A stretch of DNA of 64,000 bases from Cyclobacteriaceae bacterium (GTDB taxonomy: Bacteria; Bacteroidota; Bacteroidia; Cytophagales; Cyclobacteriaceae): assembly GCA_022842845.1 (NCBI GenBank), contig JALHOT010000001.1, positions 212,515 through 276,514 of the forward strand, written 5' to 3'. The position numbers and the translations under genes were made by a program. The notes under the pieces were generated by a model. It saw only the letters and a list, made by a program, of their open reading frames with translations, was not told the DNA's origin and did no database searches. This document shows positions 36,169-44,681 of this stretch, one piece after another (the first letter of the stretch is position 1; every line of letters begins with the position of its first letter).

Positions 36169-37272
36169 ATGAAGACTACAATCGCATTAGCAGGTATGAT
36201 GATGTGGAGTGCCGCTTTGATGGCCCAGGTAGAACATGACGATATGTACTTCAGCAAGAAGGATCGAGCCAAGTTAAATCAACAAAGAGAAGTATCACAA
36301 CAGGAAAATGCGCAAGCCATTGCCCGTGGTGAAAAAAAGTTAAGGTTTGATTATCCCATCAATACTAACCAAGTGCTTCCTGCACAATCAAACCAAACTA
36401 ACCCTGAGTACATTTCCAGGTCGCAATCAGAAGCAGTAGCCACAGAAGAGCAAAGTTACTTCATAGATAATTATCAGTTTACGCCTCAAAGTAGCTTCAA
36501 CAATTTTGGTCAACACTTCGATTATTGGAACGCGAGCCCACTGTACTATAACAATGGCTTCTTCCCTCCATTATCCCAAAGAAGATTTATGAATCCATTC
36601 TATTCTCCATTTAACGATCCTTTCTTAATGGGCAACTGCCCTAACCCATGGATGAGTCCTGGCTTTAACAACGGATGGTCTATGCAATTCAATTACGGTT
36701 GGGGAGGTAGTTTAAATTATGCCTGGGGCGATACTTTTACCCGCTGGAGCTTAATGTTTGGCAATCCTGGCTGGGGAATTTATTCACCGTTTTACGGTCC
36801 TTATTATGGAAACGGATTCTTTTACAGCCCTCGGGTAGTGATCATTGATAATGACGGTAGAAATAGTGCTGTATATGGTAAGCGAAGCTCTCGTAGTCAA
36901 AACCAAGCATCTACAGACAATTCGAACGGTGTGCAAAGAAGCTCAAGACCTATTAGTGGTAATACAAGTGTAACCACTAACAGCGGAAGTAATGTGAGAC
37001 AATCACGTGCAAATTCTTCAGAATACTATACCCCACAATGGAGGCGTGTCACGCAACAGTCCAACACCACGTATCAAAATTCATCGCAGGGAAGAGTGAG
37101 CAGTGGTAGTGACGATATGTTTAACAACAGATCATCTTCAGGAAGCCAGCAACAACGCTCCAGCTATTCTGCTCCTGTTCAAAGATCAGGCGGAAGCATG
37201 ATGAGTTCACCCTCCAGGGGTGGTTCTGGCGGAGGTGCTGGCCCATCAAGATCATCCAGAGGCGGAAATTAA
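36169..37272 (+). CDS. Exported low-complexity Asn/Gly/Ser/Tyr-rich protein
   Basis: The 367-residue protein has a signal peptide (I-A-L-A-G-M-M-M-W-S-A-A-L-M-A-Q). A central aromatic/proline-rich part (residues about 115-225, many Phe, Tyr, Trp, Pro, Gly; for example F-N-Y-G-W-G-G-S-L-N-Y-A-W-G) precedes a Ser/Arg/Gln/Gly-rich tail ending S-R-G-G-N. No domain is recognised. Such composition suggests a disordered or surface/envelope protein. It is co-directional with the barrel gene 22 bases downstream and probably shares its transcript. Confidence 0.6.
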   Translation: MKTTIALAGMMMWSAALMAQVEHDDMYFSKKDRAKLNQQREVSQQENAQAIARGEKKLRFDYPINTNQVLPAQSNQTNPEYISRSQSEAVATEEQSYFIDNYQFTPQSSFNNFGQHFDYWNASPLYYNNGFFPPLSQRRFMNPFYSPFNDPFLMGNCPNPWMSPGFNNGWSMQFNYGWGGSLNYAWGDTFTRWSLMFGNPGWGIYSPFYGPYYGNGFFYSPRVVIIDNDGRNSAVYGKRSSRSQNQASTDNSNGVQRSSRPISGNTSVTTNSGSNVRQSRANSSEYYTPQWRRVTQQSNTTYQNSSQGRVSSGSDDMFNNRSSSGSQQQRSSYSAPVQRSGGSMMSSPSRGGSGGGAGPSRSSRGGN

Positions 37273-37294
37273 TCCTATCTTTTAGTAATCTTTT

Positions 37295-38821
37295 ATGAAG
37301 AAAATACTCTTCACTGTTACCCTATTGTCTATAGCGCAGCATGCTTTTACACAAGGCTTTGTGGACAATGCCTTGCTATTTAGCAGAAATCAACCCACAG
37401 GCAGTGCACGCATCCTGGCATTAGGAGGAGCACAGGTTTCTTTGGGAGGCGATTATAGTGCTGCCTTGTCAAACCCTGCGGGCCTTGGCATGTACAACAG
37501 ATCTGAAGTAAGTTTTTCTTTGGGCTTTGTTAATCAACTTAACAATATTCAGTATGGAAACACAACCTCAGAAGAAGGTGTAAACAAACTCTCCATTCCT
37601 GGATTCAGCTACATTCAAAGACAAGCGTATAACGATGACAAACTAATTAGCGGAGCCTTTGCGTTCACCTTTTCAAGAACCAACAATTTTAACTCACGCT
37701 TTTCGTACGAAGGCGATTTCGACCAAAGCTCATTGATTGATTACTTCATTGATTATGCAAACGGCAATGCCCTTACCCCACAGGACCTCGAAGGCGATTA
37801 TTACTACACCTTAGCTGGTTTGGGTTACGGGAGTTATTTATTGCAAGACTACGATGATAATGGTTTTATTGCCTATGGATCTGCTTTATCTCCACTGCCT
37901 GGTGAAACACGAACCATCAGACAGCGCGAAGAAGTTATCAGAAAAGGAGCTCAAAGCCAACTTTCCTTTTCTTATGGTGCTAACTATGACGATGTGCTAT
38001 TTTTTGGCGCAACCTTAGGTGTTGCAACATTACGTTTTCAGCAAAATCAATTCTACAGCGAGTCAAACTTCCGCTTTAGTGATGACGCAACCTACAACCC
38101 TCTGAGAAGTTTTGATCTGGATGAAAACTTTGACATACAAGGTTCCGGTGTCAATTTTACTATAGGCACTATTTTCAGACCTGCAGACTTTGTACAGGTT
38201 GGACTTTCTTATGCCACGCCAACCCTTTACAGCCTTACAGATTCTTACACGGCCCGTATTGATGCAAACTGGAACAACTTCGACTACTTTGGTGATGGAC
38301 AAACTATTTTGAATAATACATTCTCAGAATTTGATGTGCCCTTTATTTCAGAATATGACCTTAGAACACCAGCTAAATTCTCTGCGGGTGCCTCTTTTAT
38401 TAGTGAGTATGGCTTTATTACTGCTGATGCAGAATTCATTAATTATGGAAAAGCCAAGTACAGTTCTAATATTATCGGTGAGTCATATGACCAGGACAAT
38501 GAAATGATTAGTAATGAGTATAGAAATGTGGTCAACTTGAGAGTCGGGGCAGAATTCAGGCAAGATATTTTCAGGGTAAGAGCGGGCTATAACTATCAGG
38601 CAGATCCTTATCAGCTTAATGACAATCTTGATCGTACGATTCACACCATCAGTGGTGGGTTAGGCATTCGCACGGCCAAGTTTTTTGTAGATTTTACCAT
38701 GTTGCAAATGAATTCAGAAGGAAGAAGAAGCCCTTATTTTGTTAATGGGCTTGACTCACCAGAGGCCTTCTTGAACATTAAGAACACCCACGTCATCGCT
38801 ACGGTTGGATTTCCTTTCTAA
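37295..38821 (+). CDS. OmpP1/FadL-type outer-membrane transport protein
   Basis: The 508-residue protein has a signal peptide (I-L-F-T-V-T-L-L-S-I-A-Q-H-A-F-T-Q). The first part of the mature protein shows the family pattern A-R-I-L-A-L-G-G-A-Q-V-S-L-G-G-D-Y-S-A-A-L-S-N-P-A-G-L-G, and strand-rich sequence continues to a terminal I-A-T-V-G-F-P-F. FadL-like barrels take up hydrophobic molecules across the outer membrane. Its last 23 bases overlap the convergent aroK gene, and it follows the low-complexity gene. Confidence 0.75.
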   Translation: MKKILFTVTLLSIAQHAFTQGFVDNALLFSRNQPTGSARILALGGAQVSLGGDYSAALSNPAGLGMYNRSEVSFSLGFVNQLNNIQYGNTTSEEGVNKLSIPGFSYIQRQAYNDDKLISGAFAFTFSRTNNFNSRFSYEGDFDQSSLIDYFIDYANGNALTPQDLEGDYYYTLAGLGYGSYLLQDYDDNGFIAYGSALSPLPGETRTIRQREEVIRKGAQSQLSFSYGANYDDVLFFGATLGVATLRFQQNQFYSESNFRFSDDATYNPLRSFDLDENFDIQGSGVNFTIGTIFRPADFVQVGLSYATPTLYSLTDSYTARIDANWNNFDYFGDGQTILNNTFSEFDVPFISEYDLRTPAKFSAGASFISEYGFITADAEFINYGKAKYSSNIIGESYDQDNEMISNEYRNVVNLRVGAEFRQDIFRVRAGYNYQADPYQLNDNLDRTIHTISGGLGIRTAKFFVDFTMLQMNSEGRRSPYFVNGLDSPEAFLNIKNTHVIATVGFPF

Positions 38822-39314
38822 TTAAAATATTCAGTACATAGGCTGTGCTAAGATCTTGCTCACAAATGGTTTCGTGCGCTCGCTGGTAAAAAGATAAACG
38901 CTCTGCTCTCAAACTCTCCAACCTTTGTTTAATATCCTGGTCTGTTTGCAAAGCCAGGAGAGGTCGGTCCGTTGAACCTTTAACTCTTTTAAAGAGTGTT
39001 TCTACATCAAGGTCCAGGAATAAAACCTTACCCACTTTCAGCATGAAATCTAATGATTGATGAAAGCATGGAGTACCTCCACCTGTAGCCATGATAAAAG
39101 AATGATGAAGGTTGCTGAGGTCGCGCAACATGCTGGCTTCGGCTAAGCGGAAATAAGCCTCACCCTCATCCTGAAAAATATCCTGCACAGCCCTTTTTTC
39201 ATTTTTCTCAATTTCTTTATCAAGATCAAAGAAAGGCATCATTAGTTTGCTCGCGATGTCTTTACCCAGGGTGCTTTTACCAGCCCCTGGCATGCCTATG
39301 AGGAAGATTTTCAT
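38799..39314 (-). CDS. aroK: Shikimate kinase
   Basis: The 171-residue protein has P-loop G-M-P-G-A-G-K-S-T, F-D-L-D-K-E-I (shikimate binding Asp), the A-T-G-G-G-T-P motif and an R-P-L-L lid segment. It phosphorylates shikimate in aromatic amino-acid synthesis. It overlaps the upstream BT_3928-like gene by four bases and the OmpP1-like gene, on the other strand, by 23 bases. It is the last gene of the DUF1599 - BT_3928-like - aroK operon. Confidence 0.93.
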   Translation of the reverse strand: MKIFLIGMPGAGKSTLGKDIASKLMMPFFDLDKEIEKNEKRAVQDIFQDEGEAYFRLAEASMLRDLSNLHHSFIMATGGGTPCFHQSLDFMLKVGKVLFLDLDVETLFKRVKGSTDRPLLALQTDQDIKQRLESLRAERLSFYQRAHETICEQDLSTAYVLNILIRKEIQP

Positions 39315-40417
39315 TTTACCAGTTCCAATATGTCAACAGGTTCTGGAGTATCGTTATGATGCCACATGCTCATCACTGTCCCATTCTTCCAAAGGGTTAT
39401 GCCAGGATTAGAACGAATGATAGTTTTGAGTACAGTAGCATCAGTAAAGAAGTAAGGTGCGGCTAATTGATGCTCATGCCTGAAAGCTTCAAACTGCTCT
39501 GTGGTAGAAGATGTCAGCACCATCATCTCTACCTTTCCATCCAAACTATTAATTAGATTACGGATGTCGGCCATGTTGGTCGTTGATGCTTTATTCACAT
39601 CACCGATTATAAAGAGAAGCTTAACACCCTCAAAAGTTTGCTGCGTAACATCATTACCCTCACCATCAGCCACTGCGTAGTCTGTAATCTTGGGCATAGT
39701 CTTGTCCTCATTTAATACACGCGAACTTTTGTAAACATAGCCCTCATTGGTTGGCAAGAATTGCTGAGACGACACTTCTTTACCATCCTTCTCGAAAATA
39801 TATTCGATAATAGGCTGCTCTTGTGGTTGCATTTGCTCTTGAATATTGTTGCCAATGCGATATGCTCTAAAGTCGATAAAAGGTAAATGTCTGATTGCGT
39901 AGATGCCTAGTGTAAGGAAAACAAGTGTGAAGAGCGCTATAATCGCATGCCCCTCCTTGCTGTAAAATACAGACTGATACTTTTTTCGGTACCAGAATAA
40001 ATGCAGCACCGGAAACATCAGAATAATATCTTTCGTGAACGATTCCCAGGGCGTAAGTTTAATAGCATCTCCAAAACAACCACAATCGGTTACTTTATTA
40101 AAGTAAGCTGAGTAGAATGTTAAGAAAGTGAAAAATATCATTAACAATAAAAGAATGATGCTCGTAAAATTCATACGATAGTAGATCAGCACAGCCACTC
40201 CCAGCACCAGCTCGAGTACAATCAAGAACATACCGATCTCCAGTGAGTAGGAGACAAAGAAATGGAAGAAGGAACCAAAGTCCTGAGCAAAAACCTCAAA
40301 GTACTCCTCCAGCTTTATCTTAGTACCAACAGGGTCATTTAACTTAATCAGCCCTGAAAAAATAAAAAGGCCTCCTACAAAAAAACGAGATAATTGATCT
40401 GCTACTTTTTGAAACAT
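39311..40417 (-). CDS. BT_3928-type membrane protein: DoxX/MauE-like domain plus thioredoxin-like domain
   Basis: The 368-residue protein has five or so membrane helices (F-F-V-G-G-L-F-I-F-S-G-L-I-K-L-N-D-P near the start, V-T-D-C-G-C-F-G-D-A after the fourth helix) of the DoxX/MauE type. A soluble C-terminal domain with a thioredoxin-like strand order (K-L-L-F-I-I-G-D-V, P-Y-F-F-T-D-A, N-P-G-I-T-L-W) follows. It lacks the C-x-x-C motif there; only the C-G-C pair in the membrane part is present. Function unknown, perhaps redox handling in the envelope. Confidence 0.8.
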   Translation of the reverse strand: MFQKVADQLSRFFVGGLFIFSGLIKLNDPVGTKIKLEEYFEVFAQDFGSFFHFFVSYSLEIGMFLIVLELVLGVAVLIYYRMNFTSIILLLLMIFFTFLTFYSAYFNKVTDCGCFGDAIKLTPWESFTKDIILMFPVLHLFWYRKKYQSVFYSKEGHAIIALFTLVFLTLGIYAIRHLPFIDFRAYRIGNNIQEQMQPQEQPIIEYIFEKDGKEVSSQQFLPTNEGYVYKSSRVLNEDKTMPKITDYAVADGEGNDVTQQTFEGVKLLFIIGDVNKASTTNMADIRNLINSLDGKVEMMVLTSSTTEQFEAFRHEHQLAAPYFFTDATVLKTIIRSNPGITLWKNGTVMSMWHHNDTPEPVDILELVK

Positions 40418-40440
40418 GTCTTTCCTTTTAGGTGCTTACA

Positions 40441-40986
40441 TTATTTATTTTCCGACAACTTAATCATACAGAACACAGCATAATTGATCATATCCTGGTA
40501 GTTGGCTTTTACACCTTCGCTAACCAGGGTTTGCCCCTGATTGTCTTCAATTTGCTTTACACGCAGCAACTTCATCAGAATGATATCGGTAATGGAAGTG
40601 ATGCGCATTTCACGCCAAGCCTCTCCGTAATCATGATTTTTATTTTGGAGCAAATCGAAAGTTTCCTGCACTGCTCTATCATAATAAGGCTTCAATTCCT
40701 CATAACTCAGCTCTAGTTTTGCACTTTCACCCAGCTGCATCTGTATCATCGCAATTAAACAATAGTTAATGATGCCAATGAATTCATCCTTGATTGGGTC
40801 ATCCACTTTTTGGGCGCCCTTCTCCTGAATACTTCTGATGCGTTGGGCCTTGATATAAATTTGATCTGTGATAGAAGGCAAGCGTAACACCCGCCAGGCC
40901 GTGCCGTAGTCTTTCGTTTTCTTAGCGAACAATTCTTGGCAGGTGGCAATCACCTGCTTATATTCGATGGCGGTTTTCTCAATCAT
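40441..40986 (-). CDS. DUF1599 protein made of two repeated units
   Basis: The 181-residue protein consists of two copies of a unit: K-D-Y-G-T-A-W-R-V-L-R-L-P-S-I-T-D-Q with a later I-I-N-Y-C-L-I-A-M-I, and H-D-Y-G-E-A-W-R-E-M-R-I-T-S-I-T-D-I with M-I-N-Y-A-V-F-C-M-I. This is the DUF1599 layout. A nucleotide-related, MazG-like role has been suggested by fold, but I see no direct evidence. It heads the operon with the BT_3928-like gene and aroK and is divergent from folP. Confidence 0.85.
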   Translation of the reverse strand: MIEKTAIEYKQVIATCQELFAKKTKDYGTAWRVLRLPSITDQIYIKAQRIRSIQEKGAQKVDDPIKDEFIGIINYCLIAMIQMQLGESAKLELSYEELKPYYDRAVQETFDLLQNKNHDYGEAWREMRITSITDIILMKLLRVKQIEDNQGQTLVSEGVKANYQDMINYAVFCMIKLSENK

Positions 40987-41036
40987 TTAATTAGTAGCCA
41001 AAGGGCTTAAAATTCGACACGCAAAGTAAGGGAAAT

Positions 41037-41876
41037 ATGGGAAACAAAACACTGAATCTACGGGGTCGACTGCTGTCTCTTACACAGCCCTGCGTAATGG
41101 GGATTTTAAATATTACTGATGACAGCTTTTATGCCGGAAGTCGTGTGGCCTCTGAAAAAGAATGGCTTTTGAAAGCCGAAAAAATGTTGGCCGATGGCGC
41201 TGCTATACTAGATATTGGTGCTTACTCTTCCAGACCCGGTGCGCCTGACATAGCTGAAGAAATTGAAAGTGAACGCATTAGAAAAGCACTCGCAAGCATA
41301 ACAAAAGAATTTCCAGAGGCAAACATCTCTGTAGATACCTTTCGCAGTCAGGTAGCAAAAATGGCTGTCTCAGAAGGAGCCGCATTGATAAACGATATTT
41401 CAGGGGGAGCGTTGGATAAAAATATGTTCGCTGCCATTGCTGAATTAAAAGTGCCTTACATCCTGATGCACATGCGGGGCAATCCGCAAAACATGAACTC
41501 ATTAACAAATTATAACAATTTAGTGAAGGATATAACCGACTACTTTCATGACAAAATCGCCCAACTTACCAACCTGGGTGTAAAGGATGTCGTCTTGGAT
41601 CCTGGAATTGGATTCGCCAAAACAGTGGATCAAAATTTTAGCTTGCTCAACAACCTGGAACAACTTCGGATTCTCGACAAAGCCCTGTTGGTTGGCGTGT
41701 CTCGTAAATCACTGGTTTGGAAAACACTTGAGGTGACAGCTGATGATGCCTTAAACGGAACCACAGCACTACATAGTTGGGCTCTCAGCAAAGGCGCCTC
41801 GATTTTAAGAGTACATGATGTAAAAGAGGCAAATGAAGTTGTGAAACTATTCGTTAAAATGAAGCAATCGGTATAA
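41037..41876 (+). CDS. folP: Dihydropteroate synthase
   Basis: The 279-residue protein has the DHPS signatures M-G-I-L-N-I-T-D-D-S-F-Y (pterin pocket), D-I-G-A-Y-S-S-R-P-G-A (P-A-B-A binding loop), S-V-D-T-F-R and D-P-G-I-G-F-A-K. It joins dihydropterin pyrophosphate and p-aminobenzoate in folate synthesis. It is divergent from the DUF1599 gene and 45 bases before cdaA on the same strand. Confidence 0.96.
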   Translation: MGNKTLNLRGRLLSLTQPCVMGILNITDDSFYAGSRVASEKEWLLKAEKMLADGAAILDIGAYSSRPGAPDIAEEIESERIRKALASITKEFPEANISVDTFRSQVAKMAVSEGAALINDISGGALDKNMFAAIAELKVPYILMHMRGNPQNMNSLTNYNNLVKDITDYFHDKIAQLTNLGVKDVVLDPGIGFAKTVDQNFSLLNNLEQLRILDKALLVGVSRKSLVWKTLEVTADDALNGTTALHSWALSKGASILRVHDVKEANEVVKLFVKMKQSV

Positions 41877-41921
41877 TCAAATCTTCTAGCATCAAACAAG
41901 CATTTACGTATCTTTGTCAAC

Positions 41922-42779
41922 ATGATATTCCTGTTCAAAATAGGTTTTCTGGAAGTTAGCTGGGTTGACTTAGTAGACATTGGGCTGGTCAGTATTTTAC
42001 TCTATCAGGTTTATAAATTGATCAGAGGAAGTATAGCCGTTAACATCTTTCTAGGGATTTTAGCACTTTACCTCATGTACCTGATTGTAAGGGCTGCCCA
42101 GATGGAATTGTTAGCCACCATATTGGGGCAGTTTATGGGCGTGGGGGTTATTGCGATGATCGTTCTCTTTCAGCCCGAAATCAGGAAGTTTTTATTGGTG
42201 ATCGGTAGAAGCACAGAATTCAGAGAAAATTTTATCAAAACCCTTACCAACTGGAGAAATGAGTACCATGATGACTTCGACATCCAACAGGTAATCGATG
42301 CCTGTAAAACATTAAAAGCCTCAAAAACTGGTGCCCTTATAGTTTTCTCCAGAGACACTGAACTTAAATTTTATGCTGAAACCGGAGACCCCCTTGATGC
42401 AGAGGTGAGTAAAAGACTCTTGCTGACCATCTTCAACAAAACAACGCCCCTGCATGATGGCGCTGTAATTATTTACAAAGGCAGGATAAAGGCAGCACGT
42501 TGTGTATTACCCGTCAGCGAAAACGATCACCTGCCTCCACACTTTGGATTGCGGCACAGGGCTGCTGTCGGGATGAGTGAAAATACAGACACGCTGGTAC
42601 TCGCCATTTCTGAAGAATCAGGCCGTTTGATTCTCACGCGCAATGGCAAGTACCTGCGCGCCTTAAAACTCAAGCAGGTAGAGCAGAAAATATTACAATA
42701 TCTCCATAATCAAGAGCCCGCGAACTGGGAGGAACTTGAAGAAGAGGAAGAACTCCATGACGTGAATACTAACAAGTAA
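41922..42779 (+). CDS. cdaA: Diadenylate cyclase (c-di-AMP synthase, CdaA type)
   Basis: The 285-residue membrane protein has three N-terminal helices and a DAC domain with the L-H-D179-G180-A181 and R211-H212-R213 motifs that bind and cyclise ATP. It makes the second messenger c-di-AMP, which controls potassium and osmolyte balance. The C-terminus is strongly acidic. It is preceded by folP and followed by a small membrane-protein gene. TATCTTTG at 41909-41916 ends five bases before the ATG, so the transcript may be nearly leaderless. Confidence 0.93.
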   Translation: MIFLFKIGFLEVSWVDLVDIGLVSILLYQVYKLIRGSIAVNIFLGILALYLMYLIVRAAQMELLATILGQFMGVGVIAMIVLFQPEIRKFLLVIGRSTEFRENFIKTLTNWRNEYHDDFDIQQVIDACKTLKASKTGALIVFSRDTELKFYAETGDPLDAEVSKRLLLTIFNKTTPLHDGAVIIYKGRIKAARCVLPVSENDHLPPHFGLRHRAAVGMSENTDTLVLAISEESGRLILTRNGKYLRALKLKQVEQKILQYLHNQEPANWEELEEEEELHDVNTNK

Positions 42780-42844
42780 TCTAAGTCTTGCAGAAACCAT
42801 TTTTTTTATTGTAAATTCATATTAATCGGTCAAACAACTTTTTA

Positions 42845-43285
42845 ATGATAGAGGCTAACCCGTTAAAATATTTTGTGGCTCGAAACTTTTTTCTGGTCCT
42901 TGCGCTACTACAATGGACCATTGCCACTGCTATTTTTTTTACCTACCCTCCCACCTTGAAAAACCAATACGCTGCTCTGATTTTTTTCACGCTGGGATCA
43001 TTGCTCTTTGTTGCCTACCTCATTATCAAAGAGAAAATCAAAAGAGTAGCAATTGGCAAAAAGAAGATAGTTGTTATCAATGGTGGCAAAAAACAAAAAG
43101 TTGAGTGGAGCGAAGTGCGTTCTTTGAAAATTGTACCTTTCTTTAATCTCTACAGACTGAAGATCAAGGGCAAGAAGAAAGATATCTATTTTTTCCCCTC
43201 AAAAAATATAAACCCAGCCTATGGATTATTAGGCGAGGACACTTCGAAAATGGGTGAACTTTTAAAGAAAGTGAATGCTAACTGA
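42845..43285 (+). CDS. Small membrane protein of unknown function
   Basis: The 146-residue protein has two closely spaced hydrophobic segments (F-L-V-L-A-L-L-Q-W-T-I-A-T-A-I-F-F and A-L-I-F-F-T-L-G-S-L-L-F-V-A-Y). A basic, strand-forming cytoplasmic tail follows (K-K-K-I-V-V-I-N-G-G-K-K-Q-K-V-E-W), which resembles a PH-like/DUF304 layout. It lies 65 bases downstream of cdaA on the same strand. No specific function is supported. Confidence 0.6.
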   Translation: MIEANPLKYFVARNFFLVLALLQWTIATAIFFTYPPTLKNQYAALIFFTLGSLLFVAYLIIKEKIKRVAIGKKKIVVINGGKKQKVEWSEVRSLKIVPFFNLYRLKIKGKKKDIYFFPSKNINPAYGLLGEDTSKMGELLKKVNAN

Positions 43286-43553
43286 TTCTTCAGCAGGCAT
43301 CATTTTCTTTTAGGAACGACACGACCAGCATATTCCCAATAATCTGCGAAATAAAGGCCGGCATTGTCAAAACAAAAGGCTTTGTTTTGCAATATTTACT
43401 CCTTCCAAAAAAGAACAATGCTATTCTAAATAGGAAAATTCTATTATTATGAACATTCTCAAATAAGCTTTAAATGTTTTTGCCTGAAAAGCACAATCCA
43501 GGAAACAGAAAGCAGGCTTTTGGGGTTTATAAGCATTGAACCATTTATAAACT

Positions 43554-44651
43554 ATGGTAGGTTACCGATTTAGTAATTATCAGCCTCCTGCTTCGAAAAA
43601 AGGCAGCGATTTCGAAAAGCTGCTGAAGATTTTTATGCAGCTGGTGCTGATTACCGCTGGCAATGTGGGCGAGGCATTACAATGGCTTACAGAACTTGAC
43701 AAACAGTATAAGCTTACCGATGGCAAATATGGTATTGGTGATTTCATTGACCAATTGAAACGCGATGGCTACATTACAGATGAGGGGCCCAAAGGTGAAT
43801 TCAAGCTCAACGCCAAAAGCGAGCAGCGGCTAAGACAAAATGCATTAGAAGAGATTTTTGGTAAACTCAAGAAAAGTAAGGGAGGCGAACACAATACGGT
43901 ACATAGCGGCAGAGGGGATGAACAAACTACCGAAAGGCGCAATTACGAGTTTGGTGACAGCCCCGAGCAAATTGCCATGACTGATTCCATTCGCAATGCA
44001 CAGATCAATCATGGCTTCGAAGATTTCAGAATGACTGAGAATGACCTGGAGGTAATGGAGAGTGAATTCAAAACACAGACCTCCACGGTGCTGATGATTG
44101 ATATTTCCCATTCTATGATTCTTTATGGTGAGGATCGCATTACCCCGGCCAAACAAGTGGCCATGGCATTAGCAGAACTGATAACAAAAAAATATCCTAA
44201 AGACACTTTAGACATTCTTGTGTTTGGCGATGATGCTTGGCAAATCGAAATTAAAGACCTTCCCTACTTACAAGTGGGGCCTTATCATACCAACACCGTA
44301 GCCGGGCTGGAACTGGCCATGGACATTTTAAGAAGAAGAAAAAATCCCAATAAGCAGGTCTTCATGATTACGGATGGAAAACCTACTTGTATTAAAGAAG
44401 GTATTAAGTATTATAAAAATGCCTTTGGCCTTGACCACAAAATATTGAACAAAACCTTAACACTAGCTGCACAACTTAAGAAGCTAAAAGTACCGGTTAC
44501 TACCTTCATGATTGCAACGGATCCCTACTTGAAACAATTTGTCAGACAATTTACTGAAGCCAATGGCGGCAACGCCTATTACAGTGGCCTGCAAGGTTTG
44601 GGAAATCTGGTATTTGAAGACTTTAAGAAGAACAGAAGAAAAAAATTATAA
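43554..44651 (+). CDS. VWA-domain protein paired with a MoxR-like ATPase
   Basis: The 365-residue protein has an N-terminal helical region (about 150 residues) and a C-terminal von Willebrand factor A domain. The MIDAS motif is M-I-D183-I-S185-H-S187, with D-T-L-D-I-L-V-F-G-D and M-I-T-D-G-K-P-T-C further on. No signal peptide or membrane helix is seen, so it is cytoplasmic. It lies 30 bases before the AAA ATPase gene. MoxR/VWA pairs usually assemble or activate other proteins, metal-dependent ones among them. A 268-base gap with an A/T-rich hairpin precedes it. Confidence 0.82.
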   Translation: MVGYRFSNYQPPASKKGSDFEKLLKIFMQLVLITAGNVGEALQWLTELDKQYKLTDGKYGIGDFIDQLKRDGYITDEGPKGEFKLNAKSEQRLRQNALEEIFGKLKKSKGGEHNTVHSGRGDEQTTERRNYEFGDSPEQIAMTDSIRNAQINHGFEDFRMTENDLEVMESEFKTQTSTVLMIDISHSMILYGEDRITPAKQVAMALAELITKKYPKDTLDILVFGDDAWQIEIKDLPYLQVGPYHTNTVAGLELAMDILRRRKNPNKQVFMITDGKPTCIKEGIKYYKNAFGLDHKILNKTLTLAAQLKKLKVPVTTFMIATDPYLKQFVRQFTEANGGNAYYSGLQGLGNLVFEDFKKNRRKKL

Positions 44652-44681
44652 AAAACTAACAAGTACTAATACTGCACCTAA

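Noticed and set aside
43368..43389. CAAAACAAA/TTTGTTTTG inverted repeat upstream of the VWA gene
   Set aside because: It is AT-rich, has a four-base loop and no T-tract, and is equally likely by chance in this composition.
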